DNA of 64,000 nucleotides, from NCBI RefSeq assembly GCF_904848625.1, contig NZ_CAJHCP010000004.1, forward strand, positions 62,001 through 126,000, given 5' to 3'. Under the pieces are notes generated by a model. The model made no database searches and had not been told where the DNA came from. It saw nothing but the letters and a program-made list of their open reading frames with translations. This document shows positions 53,598-63,051 of the stretch, piece after piece; position 1 is the stretch's first letter, and each line of letters opens with the position of its first letter. A program made the translations under genes and the position numbers. The stretch comes from Paraburkholderia metrosideri (GTDB taxonomy: Bacteria; Pseudomonadota; Gammaproteobacteria; Burkholderiales; Burkholderiaceae).

Positions 53598-55991
53598 TCA
53601 GTCTCCGTAAGGTATCCAGATGTTCTTCACCTGGACGGCCTGGCGCAAAAACGGCCGGCCTTCGCTCGATGGGTTCAACCAGTCGAACTGTCGGCCGTAA
53701 TCGACGAAGGTTCGCTTCAGATTGCCAGTCGACTCGCGCTCAACCAGCGTCGAGTCCGCTGCATTGCCGAAGCACCACACGGCGTCGACATCATCGTGTT
53801 TTGCGAGCGCCGGCAGCAACGCGCTGCGCTCCCCGGTCACGATATTGAGCACACCACCCGGCAGGTCCGAGGTTTCCGCCACCTGATAAAAATCGGTGAC
53901 CGTCAGCGGCGATGTCGCGCTCGGCAACACGACCACGCGATTACCCATCGCCAGCGCCGGCGCAACCAGCGAAACGAAACCGAGCAACGGTGCTTCGTCG
54001 GGACACGCAATGCCGATCACGCCGAGCGGTTCATGCATGGCCAGCGCCACGCCCCGCAACGGTGGCGTATGCACTGCACCGTCGAATTTGTCGGCCCATG
54101 CGGCGTACGTGAACAGACGCGAAATCGATGCCTCCACTTCGGTCTGGGCCAACGCTTGCGTCATCCCGCTTCTGATCTGTAACTGACGTACGAACTCATC
54201 CGCGCGCACCGCCAGGTTTTCCGCCAGATAAAACAACACCTGCGCGCGATTGTGCGTACTCGCCTGCGACCATTTCTGCGCCGCGCGCGCCGCCTCGACC
54301 GCGTTGCGAATGTCCTTGCGATTACCCTCGCCCACTTCACCGACGGGCGTGCCATCCGGCGTACGAACCGGCAACGAATAGCCGCTATCGGGCCGCACCT
54401 GCTTGCCGCCGATAAACAACTTCGCGGTCCGGTCGATCGACGTCACGTTCGCAAGTGGCGCATCGAGAGAAGCCGTATCGACAACGGCCGCCTGCTTCGC
54501 TTCACGCTGCAAAAGATTGAGCCATGCACGCGGCTTCAGATATTCGTAGATGCCCTCACGTCCGCCTTCACGGCCGTAGCCCGATTCGCGATAACCGCCG
54601 AAGCCCACCGCCGCATCGAACAGATTGGTCGCGTTGACCCATACGACGCCGCACGCAAGGCGCGGCGCAATATCGAGCGCACGGCCGATCGTTTCACTCC
54701 ACACGCTCGCAGCAAGCCCGTAGCGCGAATTGTTCGCGAGCGCGATGGCTTCATCGGGCGTGCGAAAGCTCATCGTCACCAGCACCGGGCCGAAGATTTC
54801 CTCCTGCGCGAGCGTGGAAGAAGGCGCAACCCCGGTCACGAGTGTCGGCGGATAAAAACAGCCGCCCGCAGGCAGCGTCGTTGCGGGTGATTGCCAGACC
54901 GGGCAACCTTCGCTTCGACCTATTTCCACCAACGACTGGATCCGTTCGAGTTGTACCGGGTCGACAATCGCGCCGATGTCGATGCTCTTGTCGAGCGACG
55001 TACCCACCCGCAGCGTTTCCATGCGCCGCTTCAGCTTCGCGATAAAGCGCGCTTCAATGCCTTCCTGAACGAGCAATCGCGAACCCGCGCAACACACTTG
55101 CCCCTGGTTGAACCAGATCGCATCTACGACACCTTCCACCGCGCCGTCCAGATCCGCGTCGTCGAATACGATGAAGGGCGACTTGCCGCCGAGTTCGAGC
55201 GTCAGCGATTTACCCGAACCAGCCGTGGCCTGGCGAATCAGCCGTCCGACTTCCGTCGAACCGGTAAAGGCGATCTTGTCGACTTCGGGATGCTCGACCA
55301 GCGTTGCGCCCGTCCGACCGTCACCGGTCACGACATTTAGCACGCCTGCGGGCAAGCCCGCTCGATGCGCGAGTTCGGCAAACAGCAACGCCGTTAGCGG
55401 CGTGTATTCAGCAGGCTTCAACACGACGCAATTGCCCATTGCAATCGCGGGTGCGATCTTCCATGCGAGCATCAACAGCGGGAAATTCCACGGCACGATC
55501 TGACCGACCACGCCGAGCGGCGCATGGTCGGCGAACTCGCTGTCCTGCAACTGCGCCCAACCTGCGTGATGCAGGAAGTGCCGCGCGACCAGCGGCACGT
55601 CGATGTCGCGTGTCTCGCGGATCGGCTTGCCGTTGTCGAGCGCTTCGAGCACCGCAAAGAGCCTGCTGTGCCGTTGCACCATTCGCGCCAACGCGTACAG
55701 ATGCCGCGCGCGCCCCGCGCCGCCCAACGCAAACCAGCCAGGCTGCGCCGCGCGTGCGGCAGCCACGGCGGCGTCGATATCGGCGGCATCGCCCTGGGCG
55801 ATATCGGCAAGCCGTTCGCCGGTCGCGGGCGCGTGCGAGACGAAGCGCTCGCCCGCTTCCGGAGCTCTCCACGCACCGCCGATGAAATGCCCGAAGCGCG
55901 CCTCATGCTGAGCGAGCCATGCGCGCGCGGGTTGATCGTCCTCGGGGGCGGGACCGTACTCCATCGATGAAAAATACTCGGCTACGCTCAT
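53598..55991 (-). CDS. ALDH16-like double-domain aldehyde dehydrogenase
   Basis: 797 residues. Residues about 30-500 are a complete aldehyde dehydrogenase with the base Glu (TLELGGKSPFIVFDD) and nucleophile Cys (NQGQVCCAGSRLLVQ). Residues about 515-797 are a second ALDH-like domain (LFIGGKQVRPDSGYSLPVRT, GVIGIACPDEAPLLGFVSLV) that has lost the catalytic Cys and Glu. This one-active, one-degenerate pairing is the ALDH16 arrangement. It starts 16 bases after deoC and is probably co-transcribed, so its substrate may be the acetaldehyde (or glyceraldehyde) released by DeoC; this is inference. Confidence 0.9.
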   Translation of the reverse strand: MSVAEYFSSMEYGPAPEDDQPARAWLAQHEARFGHFIGGAWRAPEAGERFVSHAPATGERLADIAQGDAADIDAAVAAARAAQPGWFALGGAGRARHLYALARMVQRHSRLFAVLEALDNGKPIRETRDIDVPLVARHFLHHAGWAQLQDSEFADHAPLGVVGQIVPWNFPLLMLAWKIAPAIAMGNCVVLKPAEYTPLTALLFAELAHRAGLPAGVLNVVTGDGRTGATLVEHPEVDKIAFTGSTEVGRLIRQATAGSGKSLTLELGGKSPFIVFDDADLDGAVEGVVDAIWFNQGQVCCAGSRLLVQEGIEARFIAKLKRRMETLRVGTSLDKSIDIGAIVDPVQLERIQSLVEIGRSEGCPVWQSPATTLPAGGCFYPPTLVTGVAPSSTLAQEEIFGPVLVTMSFRTPDEAIALANNSRYGLAASVWSETIGRALDIAPRLACGVVWVNATNLFDAAVGFGGYRESGYGREGGREGIYEYLKPRAWLNLLQREAKQAAVVDTASLDAPLANVTSIDRTAKLFIGGKQVRPDSGYSLPVRTPDGTPVGEVGEGNRKDIRNAVEAARAAQKWSQASTHNRAQVLFYLAENLAVRADEFVRQLQIRSGMTQALAQTEVEASISRLFTYAAWADKFDGAVHTPPLRGVALAMHEPLGVIGIACPDEAPLLGFVSLVAPALAMGNRVVVLPSATSPLTVTDFYQVAETSDLPGGVLNIVTGERSALLPALAKHDDVDAVWCFGNAADSTLVERESTGNLKRTFVDYGRQFDWLNPSSEGRPFLRQAVQVKNIWIPYGD

Positions 55992-56007
55992 GGGATCGGT
56001 CTTCTGT

Positions 56008-57030
56008 TCAGGCTACGGGGTGACGGTTGAAAGCGGAGTAACGACCGCTCACGTAATGTTCGAGTTGCCGTTCGATATCGGCCAGCAGGCTCGACGCGCC
56101 AATCCGGAACAGGTCCGGTTCGAGCCACGCGCGGCCCAACTCTTCTTTCATCAGGATCTGATACGACAGCACCGACTTCGCGCTCGACACACCGCCCGCC
56201 GGTTTGAATCCGATCGGCACGCCGGTGCGCTGCTGGTATTCGCGGATCATGCGCACCATCACGAGCGACACGTCGAGCGTCGCGTTGACGCCCTCCTTGC
56301 CCGTCGATGTCTTGATGAAATCCGCGCCCGCCATCATGCAGACCATCGACGCGCGCACCACATTCGACAGCGTGCGAATATCGCCGGTCGCCAAAATCGT
56401 CTTCAGATGGGCGGGGCCGCAAGCTTCGCGAAAATCGCGCACTTCGTCGTAGAGCGCCTGCCAGTTGCCGGTCAGCACATATTCGCGCGTCACGACGATG
56501 TCGATTTCCCGCGCACCGTCCGCCACCGACGCCTCGATCTCCTTCAACTTCAGCGGATGCGGAATCAGCCCCGCAGGAAAGCCCGTCGATACCGCCGCGA
56601 CGGGAATGCCGCTGCCTTGCAGCGCATCGACCGCAGCCGCGACGAACCGGTGATAAACGCACACGGCCCCCGTCGTGATGCCTTGCGGCGCGATACCCAG
56701 CGCGTCAAGCAGATCGGCGCGCACCGGCCGCCGCGCTTTCGCGCAGAGGCGACGCACGCGGCCTTCGGTATCGTCGCCATTGAGCGTGGTCAGGTCGATG
56801 CAGGTCACCGCCTTGAGCAGCCACGCCGCCTGCGCCTCTTTCTTGACGCTGCGGCGCGTGACCAGCGTGGCAGTGCGCCGCTCGACCGCTGATTGATTGA
56901 CACGCAAGCTGTCTAGCCACGACGCGTCGAACGGCATGCCGGGATTGCGCTGCGCGTGAGCGAGCGGACCGCCGCGCAACGCCACGACCGACGAAGAAAG
57001 CGAGGAAGACAAAGCAGGGGCTTCGGGCAT
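56008..57030 (-). CDS. deoC: Deoxyribose-phosphate aldolase
   Basis: 340 residues, longer than E. coli DeoC (259) and closer to the long, eukaryote-like form. The class I aldolase core is clear: IDLTTLNGDDTEGRVRRLCA, the Schiff-base lysine in ADFIKTSTGKEG and a second Lys in GFKPAGGVSSAKS. It splits 2-deoxyribose-5-phosphate into glyceraldehyde-3-phosphate and acetaldehyde. First gene of the minus-strand operon with the ALDH and the kinase; divergent from the sugar ABC importer across 251 bases. Confidence 0.95.
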   Translation of the reverse strand: MPEAPALSSSLSSSVVALRGGPLAHAQRNPGMPFDASWLDSLRVNQSAVERRTATLVTRRSVKKEAQAAWLLKAVTCIDLTTLNGDDTEGRVRRLCAKARRPVRADLLDALGIAPQGITTGAVCVYHRFVAAAVDALQGSGIPVAAVSTGFPAGLIPHPLKLKEIEASVADGAREIDIVVTREYVLTGNWQALYDEVRDFREACGPAHLKTILATGDIRTLSNVVRASMVCMMAGADFIKTSTGKEGVNATLDVSLVMVRMIREYQQRTGVPIGFKPAGGVSSAKSVLSYQILMKEELGRAWLEPDLFRIGASSLLADIERQLEHYVSGRYSAFNRHPVA

Positions 57031-57076
57031 AAAACGTCCAGAAATTTGATGCGACGCACAACAGCCGCCGACATTT

Positions 57077-57136
57077 TGTTAGCACTGATGCTACAACGAT
57101 TGATAGAATCATCACAAGCATCACGACTCAATCGTT
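57077..57136. promoter_or_regulatory. Inverted repeats in deoC/ABC divergent region
   Basis: TGTTAGCA-CTGA-TGCTA (57077-57093) has a 5-bp inverted core and resembles the E. coli DeoR site TGTTAGAATACTAACA. Just after it, AACGATTGA (57095-57103) and TCAATCGTT (57128-57136) are perfect 9-base inverted arms separated by 24 bases. Both lie within 110 bases of the deoC start and are candidates for DeoR operators shared by the two divergent operons. Confidence 0.5.
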
Positions 57137-57281
57137 ACATAAGCGAGCACTTAACCGCTGTAAAACGCCATAAATGTTATTGACGCACCATATTCATGAT
57201 GCGAAGATCACAACACGACGTCTGCTTCACACGTCTTACAAAGAAAAGAAGTTCGTCGCCTAGACGAAGGAGACATGCCAG

Positions 57282-58922
57282 ATGAGTGAGCCGGTAGCGG
57301 TCACGGCCGCGTCATCGCCTCAGGTTCCATTGATCCGCGTGGCGGGCGTCACCAAGCGTTTTGGTGGCGTGCAAGCGTTGCGCGGCGTCAACCTCGAAGT
57401 GTTGCCCGGCGAAGTCCACGCGCTGCTCGGCGAGAACGGCGCGGGCAAGTCCACGCTGATCAAGATACTCAGCGGTGTCCACCGTCATGACGAGGGTGTG
57501 ATCGAGATCGAAGGCCGCACGGTCGCGTTCGACACACCGAAGCAATCGCGCGATGCGGGCGTCGCCGTGGTGTATCAGGACCTCAGTCTGGTCGAATCGC
57601 TGTCGGTGGGCGCGAATCTGATGCTGGGACGTGAGCCTCGTACGCGGCTCGGCTTCGTCAGGAACCGGCAGTTGATGGCGACCGTTAGCGAATTTCTCCG
57701 CTCGCACGGCATCCCGCTCGATCCGAAAACGCCGGTGAGTGCGCTGCCGTTCGCGTATCGGCAAATGACCGAGATTTGCAAAGCATTGATGGGCGACGTG
57801 CGCGTGCTGATTCTCGATGAGCCCACCTCCGCACTGACCGGTGGCGAAGAACAGATTCTGTTCGACGCGATTCATGCGGTGACCGCGCGCGGCGTCGGCG
57901 TAATTTATGTCACGCATCGGCTGAACGAGGTGTTCAGAATTTCACAGCGTGTGACCGTGTTTCGCGACGGCTCGAATGCCGGCATGTTTGACACCGCGCA
58001 AACGGATATGAAGCAACTGGTCGCGGCCATTGTCGGTCCCGGTCATGCGGCGTTACAGGCGCGCGAGAAGACAGCGGTAGGCGTTAGCGTCGCGGCGAGC
58101 AATCGCGCGGTGAGCGGGGTAGAGACTCCGGGCGTGACTGACGAGGCCGCGGCTGTTCTGGCCATGTCGAACGTCAGCAACGACCGGTTGCACGAGGTGA
58201 GCCTCGTGGTTCGTCGCGGCGAGATACATGGGCTCGCCGGCTTGATCGGCAGCGGACGCACCGAGATTCTGCAAACCATTTTCGGCCTTCGCTCCGTCGA
58301 CACAGGCGCGATCGAATTCGACGGTCATGCCCGCCAGGATCTGACGCCCGCTCGCGCGATCCAACGCGGTATTGCGTTAGTGCCCGAAGACCGTCATCTC
58401 GAAGGACTCGTGCTCGATCATTCGATCGAACGCAATCTGACTTTGCCGCGCCTGCCGCAGTTCTCGCGCTGGGGATGGCTGCGCAGCCAGGCGGCTGTGC
58501 AGCAGGCGAAACGCTCGATGAAAGAGTTGTCCGTGAAAGCGCCGAATTCATCGACGGCGGTCAAGTTTTTGTCCGGTGGAAATCAGCAGAAAGTGGTGTT
58601 CGCGAAGTGGAACCACCCTCGCCCGGCACTCCTTCTTCTGGACGAACCCACGGTCGGCGTCGATGTCGGCGCGCGCGAGGAAATCTACGGCGTGGTCAAC
58701 GACGCCGCGCAGGCGGGCACCGGCGTGCTCGTCGTGTCGTCGGATCTCGACGAACTTCTGCGCCTGTGCGACCGCATCTCGATCGTCGCGGACGGCCGCA
58801 TCGTGAAGACCGTCGAGCGCGCTGAAGTCGCCAGCGCCGAAGCGCTTCATCATCAGATTCAATTGTCCCGTTCTTCCATCGAGTCCTCCAAGGAGACTCC
58901 CCTCAGGACGCATGCAATATGA
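57282..58922 (+). CDS. Sugar ABC transporter ATP-binding protein, RbsA-type
   Basis: 546 residues with two tandem ABC domains. The first has Walker A GENGAGKSTLIKIL and Walker B LILDEPTSALTGGEE, but its signature segment is degenerate (SALPFAYRQM). The second has a degenerate Walker A GLIGSGRTE and the intact signature LSGGNQQKVVFAKW with LLLDEPTVGVDVGAREE. This mixed pattern is typical of RbsA/MglA ATPases of CUT2 importers. Start at 57282 with GAAGGAGAC upstream; the stop overlaps the permease start. Confidence 0.93.
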   Translation: MSEPVAVTAASSPQVPLIRVAGVTKRFGGVQALRGVNLEVLPGEVHALLGENGAGKSTLIKILSGVHRHDEGVIEIEGRTVAFDTPKQSRDAGVAVVYQDLSLVESLSVGANLMLGREPRTRLGFVRNRQLMATVSEFLRSHGIPLDPKTPVSALPFAYRQMTEICKALMGDVRVLILDEPTSALTGGEEQILFDAIHAVTARGVGVIYVTHRLNEVFRISQRVTVFRDGSNAGMFDTAQTDMKQLVAAIVGPGHAALQAREKTAVGVSVAASNRAVSGVETPGVTDEAAAVLAMSNVSNDRLHEVSLVVRRGEIHGLAGLIGSGRTEILQTIFGLRSVDTGAIEFDGHARQDLTPARAIQRGIALVPEDRHLEGLVLDHSIERNLTLPRLPQFSRWGWLRSQAAVQQAKRSMKELSVKAPNSSTAVKFLSGGNQQKVVFAKWNHPRPALLLLDEPTVGVDVGAREEIYGVVNDAAQAGTGVLVVSSDLDELLRLCDRISIVADGRIVKTVERAEVASAEALHHQIQLSRSSIESSKETPLRTHAI

Positions 58923-59920
58923 ACGATTCTGTTACGCCACTGGCCACCGACCGGCAGACGTTGCCGGCACAGAAGAGCCGTATGCGGCGCATCGCGCAAC
59001 TGCTGCTGCAAGGCGACCGCCCTTATGCGCTGTACGGCGCCTTCGCCATTCTGCTGGTCGTGTTCAGTTTCGCGTCGCCGTGGTTTCTTTCCATCGACAA
59101 CTTCCTGAACATCGGCCGGCAGACCGCGCTGGTGTCGATCATCGCGATCGGCATGACGTTCGTGATCATCGCGCGGCAGATCGATCTGTCGGTCGGTTCG
59201 ACGCTCGCGCTGTCCGGCATGTCGGCGGCGCTTGCAATGTCGTATGTCGGTGACAACTGGGTCATCGGCGCGATAGCGGGCATTGGCACGGGCGCGATTG
59301 TCGGCGCCATTAACGGTGTCGTGACCACGCGGCTGAGCATTCCGTCGTTTCTCGTGACGCTCGGCACGCTGAGCGCGGCGCGCGGTCTTGCACTGATGGT
59401 CACGACCACGAAGCCTGTGATCATCACCAACGACTCGTTCATTGCGATTTTCGGCGAAGGCGATATTGCAGGCGTGCCGGTGCCGATCATCTGGACCGTG
59501 CTCGCGGTGATCGCCGGCATTCTGCTGCTGCACTACAGCGTATTCGGACGGCAGATCTACGCGGCAGGCGGCAATCCGACCGCCGCGCTGTACTCGGGTA
59601 TCAACACGCGGCGCGTGACGACGCTCGCGTTCATCCTGACCGGCGCACTCGCCGGCCTCGCCGCGCTCGTGCTCTCCGCGCGCTCGCACGCGGCGCGACC
59701 CGACGTCGTGCAAGGCATGGAACTCGATGTGATCGCTTCGGTGACGCTCGGCGGTTGCAGCCTGTTCGGTGGACGCGGCTTTGTACTCGGCACGCTGCTC
59801 GGCAGTCTGATTATCGGCACGCTGAATAACGGGCTGGTTCTGCTTGGCGTCAGTTCATCGCTGCAACTGGTGATCAAGGGCGTGATTATTGTGGCGGCGG
59901 TGGCGTTTACCAGAAAGTGA
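58919..59920 (+). CDS. CUT2 sugar ABC transporter permease, RbsC-type
   Basis: 333 residues, about nine or ten membrane helices, with the family motifs GMTFVIIARQIDLSVGSTLA, GAINGVVTTRLSIPSFLVTL and VTLGGCSLFGGRGFVLGTLL. The ATG overlaps the ATPase stop (ATGA). It forms the membrane channel of the importer with the binding protein downstream. Confidence 0.94.
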   Translation: MNDSVTPLATDRQTLPAQKSRMRRIAQLLLQGDRPYALYGAFAILLVVFSFASPWFLSIDNFLNIGRQTALVSIIAIGMTFVIIARQIDLSVGSTLALSGMSAALAMSYVGDNWVIGAIAGIGTGAIVGAINGVVTTRLSIPSFLVTLGTLSAARGLALMVTTTKPVIITNDSFIAIFGEGDIAGVPVPIIWTVLAVIAGILLLHYSVFGRQIYAAGGNPTAALYSGINTRRVTTLAFILTGALAGLAALVLSARSHAARPDVVQGMELDVIASVTLGGCSLFGGRGFVLGTLLGSLIIGTLNNGLVLLGVSSSLQLVIKGVIIVAAVAFTRK

Positions 59921-59981
59921 AAGCGGAGTTTGACCTGACACGGACGTGAAGCACAAACATGAAGACCAACGGAGGAGACTC

Positions 59982-61127
59982 ATGAAACATCGTCGTGGTT
60001 CAAGCAAGGTATTAGCCAGTGCCGTCGCGGCGGCCGCCGTCGCGACACTGCTCTCGTCGAGCGTCTACGCGCAATGCGTGACGAGCCTGCCGACGGGATC
60101 GATCGGACCGAAAAACATCGTCGGGCAAGGGCCAAACGGTGAAAAAGCGGCGTCCGTGGACGCAGTGAAGCTGACCGATGCCGACATCGCCAAGATCAAG
60201 GCCGGCAAGTTCAAGGTCGGTATCTCGATGCAGACAATGAACCTCGACTGGTCGCAATTGCAGGTACAAGGCATCACCGACACGCTGAAGAAATACGGCG
60301 TCGAAGTGATCGGCACCGCGTCGGCGGAATATCAGGTCGACAAGCAGATTGCCGATATCGAGAACACGATTCAACGCCATCCCGACGGCATCATCTCCAT
60401 TCCCGTTGATGGCACCGCGACTGCGGCGACCTACAAGAAAGTGTCCGAAGCGGGCATCAAGCTCGTGTTCATGGACAACGTGCCGACCGGCCTGAAGCAT
60501 CCCGAGCAATATGCCGCGATGATTTCCGCAGACAGCGAAGGCAACGGCCAGATCGCCGCGAAGGTGCTTTCCTCGTGCGTGCCGAAAGGCGCGACGATCG
60601 GTCTCGTGAATTTCGGCGTGGATTACTTCAGCACGACGGAGCGCACCAAGGCCGTCAACGACTGGATCGCGAAGAATCGCCCCGACATCAAGGTCAAGCA
60701 GGTTGCGTTCACCGATCCGTCGAAAGTCGGGCAAATTGCCGGTGACTTTCTGACCGGGAATCCGGATGTCAAAGGGCTATTCGCCGTGTGGGATCAACCT
60801 GCGCTCGACACGCTCACGTCGATGCGCGCGCAAGGTGTGAACATTCCCGTCACGACGGTCGACCTGGGGTTGCAGTCCGCGATTGAAATTGCGAAGGGCG
60901 GTCCGCTGAAGGCAACCGGTTCACAACGCCCGTATGATCAGGGCGTGGCCGAGGCAACCGCGATGATGAAGGCGCTGATTGGACAGACACCGCCCGCGTG
61001 GATCGGCGTGCAGTCGTTGCCGGTGGTGCAGTCGAACGTGCTGGAGTCTTATAAGATCGTGTTCAAGAAAGACCCGCCGCCGCAACTCGCGGATGCGTGC
61101 AAGAAAGCTGCACCGGCTTGCGGTTAA
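59982..61127 (+). CDS. CUT2 sugar-binding protein, RbsB-type
   Basis: 381 residues from the ATG at 59982, which has GGAGGAG upstream; an earlier in-frame ATG at 59946 would add a polar extension to the signal peptide. The signal peptide ends SSVYAQ. The mature part has the periplasmic-binding fold (FKVGISMQTMNLDWSQLQVQ, IENTIQRHPDGIISIPVDGT, VKGLFAVWDQPALDTLTSMR). It is third in the importer operon; with DeoC, the kinase and DeoR adjacent, deoxyribose or a related pentose/nucleoside sugar is the likely ligand. Confidence 0.9.
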   Translation: MKHRRGSSKVLASAVAAAAVATLLSSSVYAQCVTSLPTGSIGPKNIVGQGPNGEKAASVDAVKLTDADIAKIKAGKFKVGISMQTMNLDWSQLQVQGITDTLKKYGVEVIGTASAEYQVDKQIADIENTIQRHPDGIISIPVDGTATAATYKKVSEAGIKLVFMDNVPTGLKHPEQYAAMISADSEGNGQIAAKVLSSCVPKGATIGLVNFGVDYFSTTERTKAVNDWIAKNRPDIKVKQVAFTDPSKVGQIAGDFLTGNPDVKGLFAVWDQPALDTLTSMRAQGVNIPVTTVDLGLQSAIEIAKGGPLKATGSQRPYDQGVAEATAMMKALIGQTPPAWIGVQSLPVVQSNVLESYKIVFKKDPPPQLADACKKAAPACG

Positions 61128-61142
61128 GCGATGTGATCTGCA

Positions 61143-61178
61143 CGTTCCGGGCGGAATGCATTGGCTTCGCCCGGAACG
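61143..61178. terminator. Hairpin between convergent ABC operons
   Basis: CGTTCCGGGCG and CGCCCGGAACG form a perfect 11-bp stem with a 14-base loop in the 73-base gap between the CUT2 binding protein and the CUT1 permease genes. There is no strong T-run on either side. Confidence 0.65.
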
Positions 61179-61200
61179 CTGACTGGCTATCGAGCCGCAC

Positions 61201-62052
61201 TCACCCTTTCGTCGCCCCGAACGTCAAACCGGCGACAAAATGCTTCTGCATCGCAAAGAACATCGCGACGGATGGCAACGCGGCCAGAATCGACCCGGCG
61301 GAAACGAGATTCCACGCGGTAGTCCACTGCCCTTTCAGTGCGGCGACACCCACGGTGATAGGCGCGGCGTCGTCGCCTGTCGTCAGACACAGCGCCCAGA
61401 AATAGTCATTCCACACGAACGTGAAGACGAGAATGCCTAATGCTGCGAGCGCGGGACGAATCAACGGCAAGACGATCCGGAAAAACACCTGCCATTCATT
61501 GGCGCCTTCAATGCGTGCAGCTTCCACTAATTCGAATGGCAACTGCTTGATGAAGTTACGCAGAAACAGCGCACAAAAACCGGTCTGAAACGACACGTGA
61601 AACAGGATCAACGCGCCGACGGTATTGAACAGACCCAGCTGCAAAGACAGGTCCCGCACTGGAATCATCAGCACCTGAACCGGCACGAAATTCCCCGCGA
61701 CAAACGTGGCGAATAACGTTGAGTTGCCGCGGAACCGGTAGATCGCCAACGCGAACCCGGCCATCGCCGCCAGCGCAATCGAGCCCACCACCGCGGGCAC
61801 CGTTATCAGTACGCTATTCCAGAAGTAATGCAGCATCGGCGAGGTGGTCAATGCTTCGCGATAGTTGTCGAACATCGCGAAGTGCTTCGGCCATCCCCAA
61901 TAGTTGCCTTCGCTGAGTTCTTCGGTCGAACGCACCGATGTGACTAGTACGGCGATCATCGGCAGCAGCCAGATCAGCAGCGCGATGGGCAACGTCAGTT
62001 TGTACGCGCGGCGCGTGACCGGCTTCCATTTGTCGATTGGGATCGGAAACAT
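61201..62052 (-). CDS. Carbohydrate ABC transporter permease, CUT1 (MalG-like)
   Basis: 283 residues, six membrane helices, with the EAA loop ELVEAARIEGANEWQVFFRI before the last helices. One of two permease subunits of an oligosaccharide or polyol importer. It is separated from the other permease gene by 9 bases on the minus strand. Confidence 0.93.
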   Translation of the reverse strand: MFPIPIDKWKPVTRRAYKLTLPIALLIWLLPMIAVLVTSVRSTEELSEGNYWGWPKHFAMFDNYREALTTSPMLHYFWNSVLITVPAVVGSIALAAMAGFALAIYRFRGNSTLFATFVAGNFVPVQVLMIPVRDLSLQLGLFNTVGALILFHVSFQTGFCALFLRNFIKQLPFELVEAARIEGANEWQVFFRIVLPLIRPALAALGILVFTFVWNDYFWALCLTTGDDAAPITVGVAALKGQWTTAWNLVSAGSILAALPSVAMFFAMQKHFVAGLTFGATKG

Positions 62053-62061
62053 ATCGGCTCC

Positions 62062-63036
62062 TTATTGCTCGGCACGCAGCATTCGCCGCAAGTGATAAAC
62101 GATGTACACCAGCATGATGCCGAACAGCACGACAGCCACCGCGGCCGAATAACCAATTCTGTAGTATTTGATGGCCTGGTCGTACATGTAGTACGCGAGC
62201 ACGGTCGAGCTTTCAAACGGGCCGCCGCCGGTCATCACGGAGATCAGATCGAAGCTGCGCAACGCGCCGATGATCGTCACCACGATTGCCATGAACGTGG
62301 TGGGCCGCAATTGCGGCAGGATCACGTGCCACAGCATCGACCAGCCCTTTGCGCCTTCCATTCGCGCGGCTTCGATCTGCTCGGCGTTCAGCGACGTCAG
62401 TCCAGTCAGATAAAGAATCATGCAGTAGGCGGTTTGCGGCCACAGTGCAGCGAACACGATACCTAAGGTCGCGTAGCGTGGATCACCCAGCACCGGTACG
62501 CCGTGACCGAGAATCACCGCGAGCAGGCCGAAGGTCGGGTCGTAAAACCACGAGAAGATCAGCCCGACCACCACGCCCGACAGAACGAATGGCGCGAAGA
62601 ACAGCGACTTGACGATGCGGATACCCGCTACGGCCTGGTTCAGATACAGCGCGACGGCTAGCCCCATTGGCGGAGCGAGCAGGAATAGCACCAGCCAGAT
62701 GAGGTTGTTCTTCAACGCGGTGTAGAAGGTTGGCGTCTGGAACAACTCGATGTAATTGGCGAGGCCGACGAACGACGGCTCGGTCATGCCATCCCAGTTG
62801 AAAAAGCTGAGACGGATGGTCGACAGGATCGGCCACACCACGTAGATCGCGACCATCACGCACGCGGGCGCGAGGAACAGGAAGGCTGCCCGTCGTTGAC
62901 GTCGCGCGGTCGGCGTGGGACCTCGCCGGCGCGCGGTAGCTGGCGGGCCGCCTACTGCACCGCCGGGCGCCGGCATGCCGGGGCCACCCGGTTCAACTGG
63001 ACCGCCGACGGTTTGCCGGCTGACGGAATGCGCCAC
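62062..63036 (-). CDS. Sugar ABC transporter permease, CUT1 (MalF-like)
   Basis: 324 residues from the GTG at 63036, which has AGGAGA (63044-63049) seven bases upstream. The frame also runs upstream to an ATG at 63096, but that extension is translated from the tandem-repeat tract and is not believable. A Pro/Gly-rich N-terminus precedes six helices; the EAA loop is QIEAARMEGAKGWSMLWHVI. With the MalG-like subunit it forms the membrane pore; no ATPase gene is in the window. Confidence 0.92.
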   Translation of the reverse strand: MAHSVSRQTVGGPVEPGGPGMPAPGGAVGGPPATARRRGPTPTARRQRRAAFLFLAPACVMVAIYVVWPILSTIRLSFFNWDGMTEPSFVGLANYIELFQTPTFYTALKNNLIWLVLFLLAPPMGLAVALYLNQAVAGIRIVKSLFFAPFVLSGVVVGLIFSWFYDPTFGLLAVILGHGVPVLGDPRYATLGIVFAALWPQTAYCMILYLTGLTSLNAEQIEAARMEGAKGWSMLWHVILPQLRPTTFMAIVVTIIGALRSFDLISVMTGGGPFESSTVLAYYMYDQAIKYYRIGYSAAVAVVLFGIMLVYIVYHLRRMLRAEQ

Positions 63037-63051
63037 GATTGATTCTCCTGT

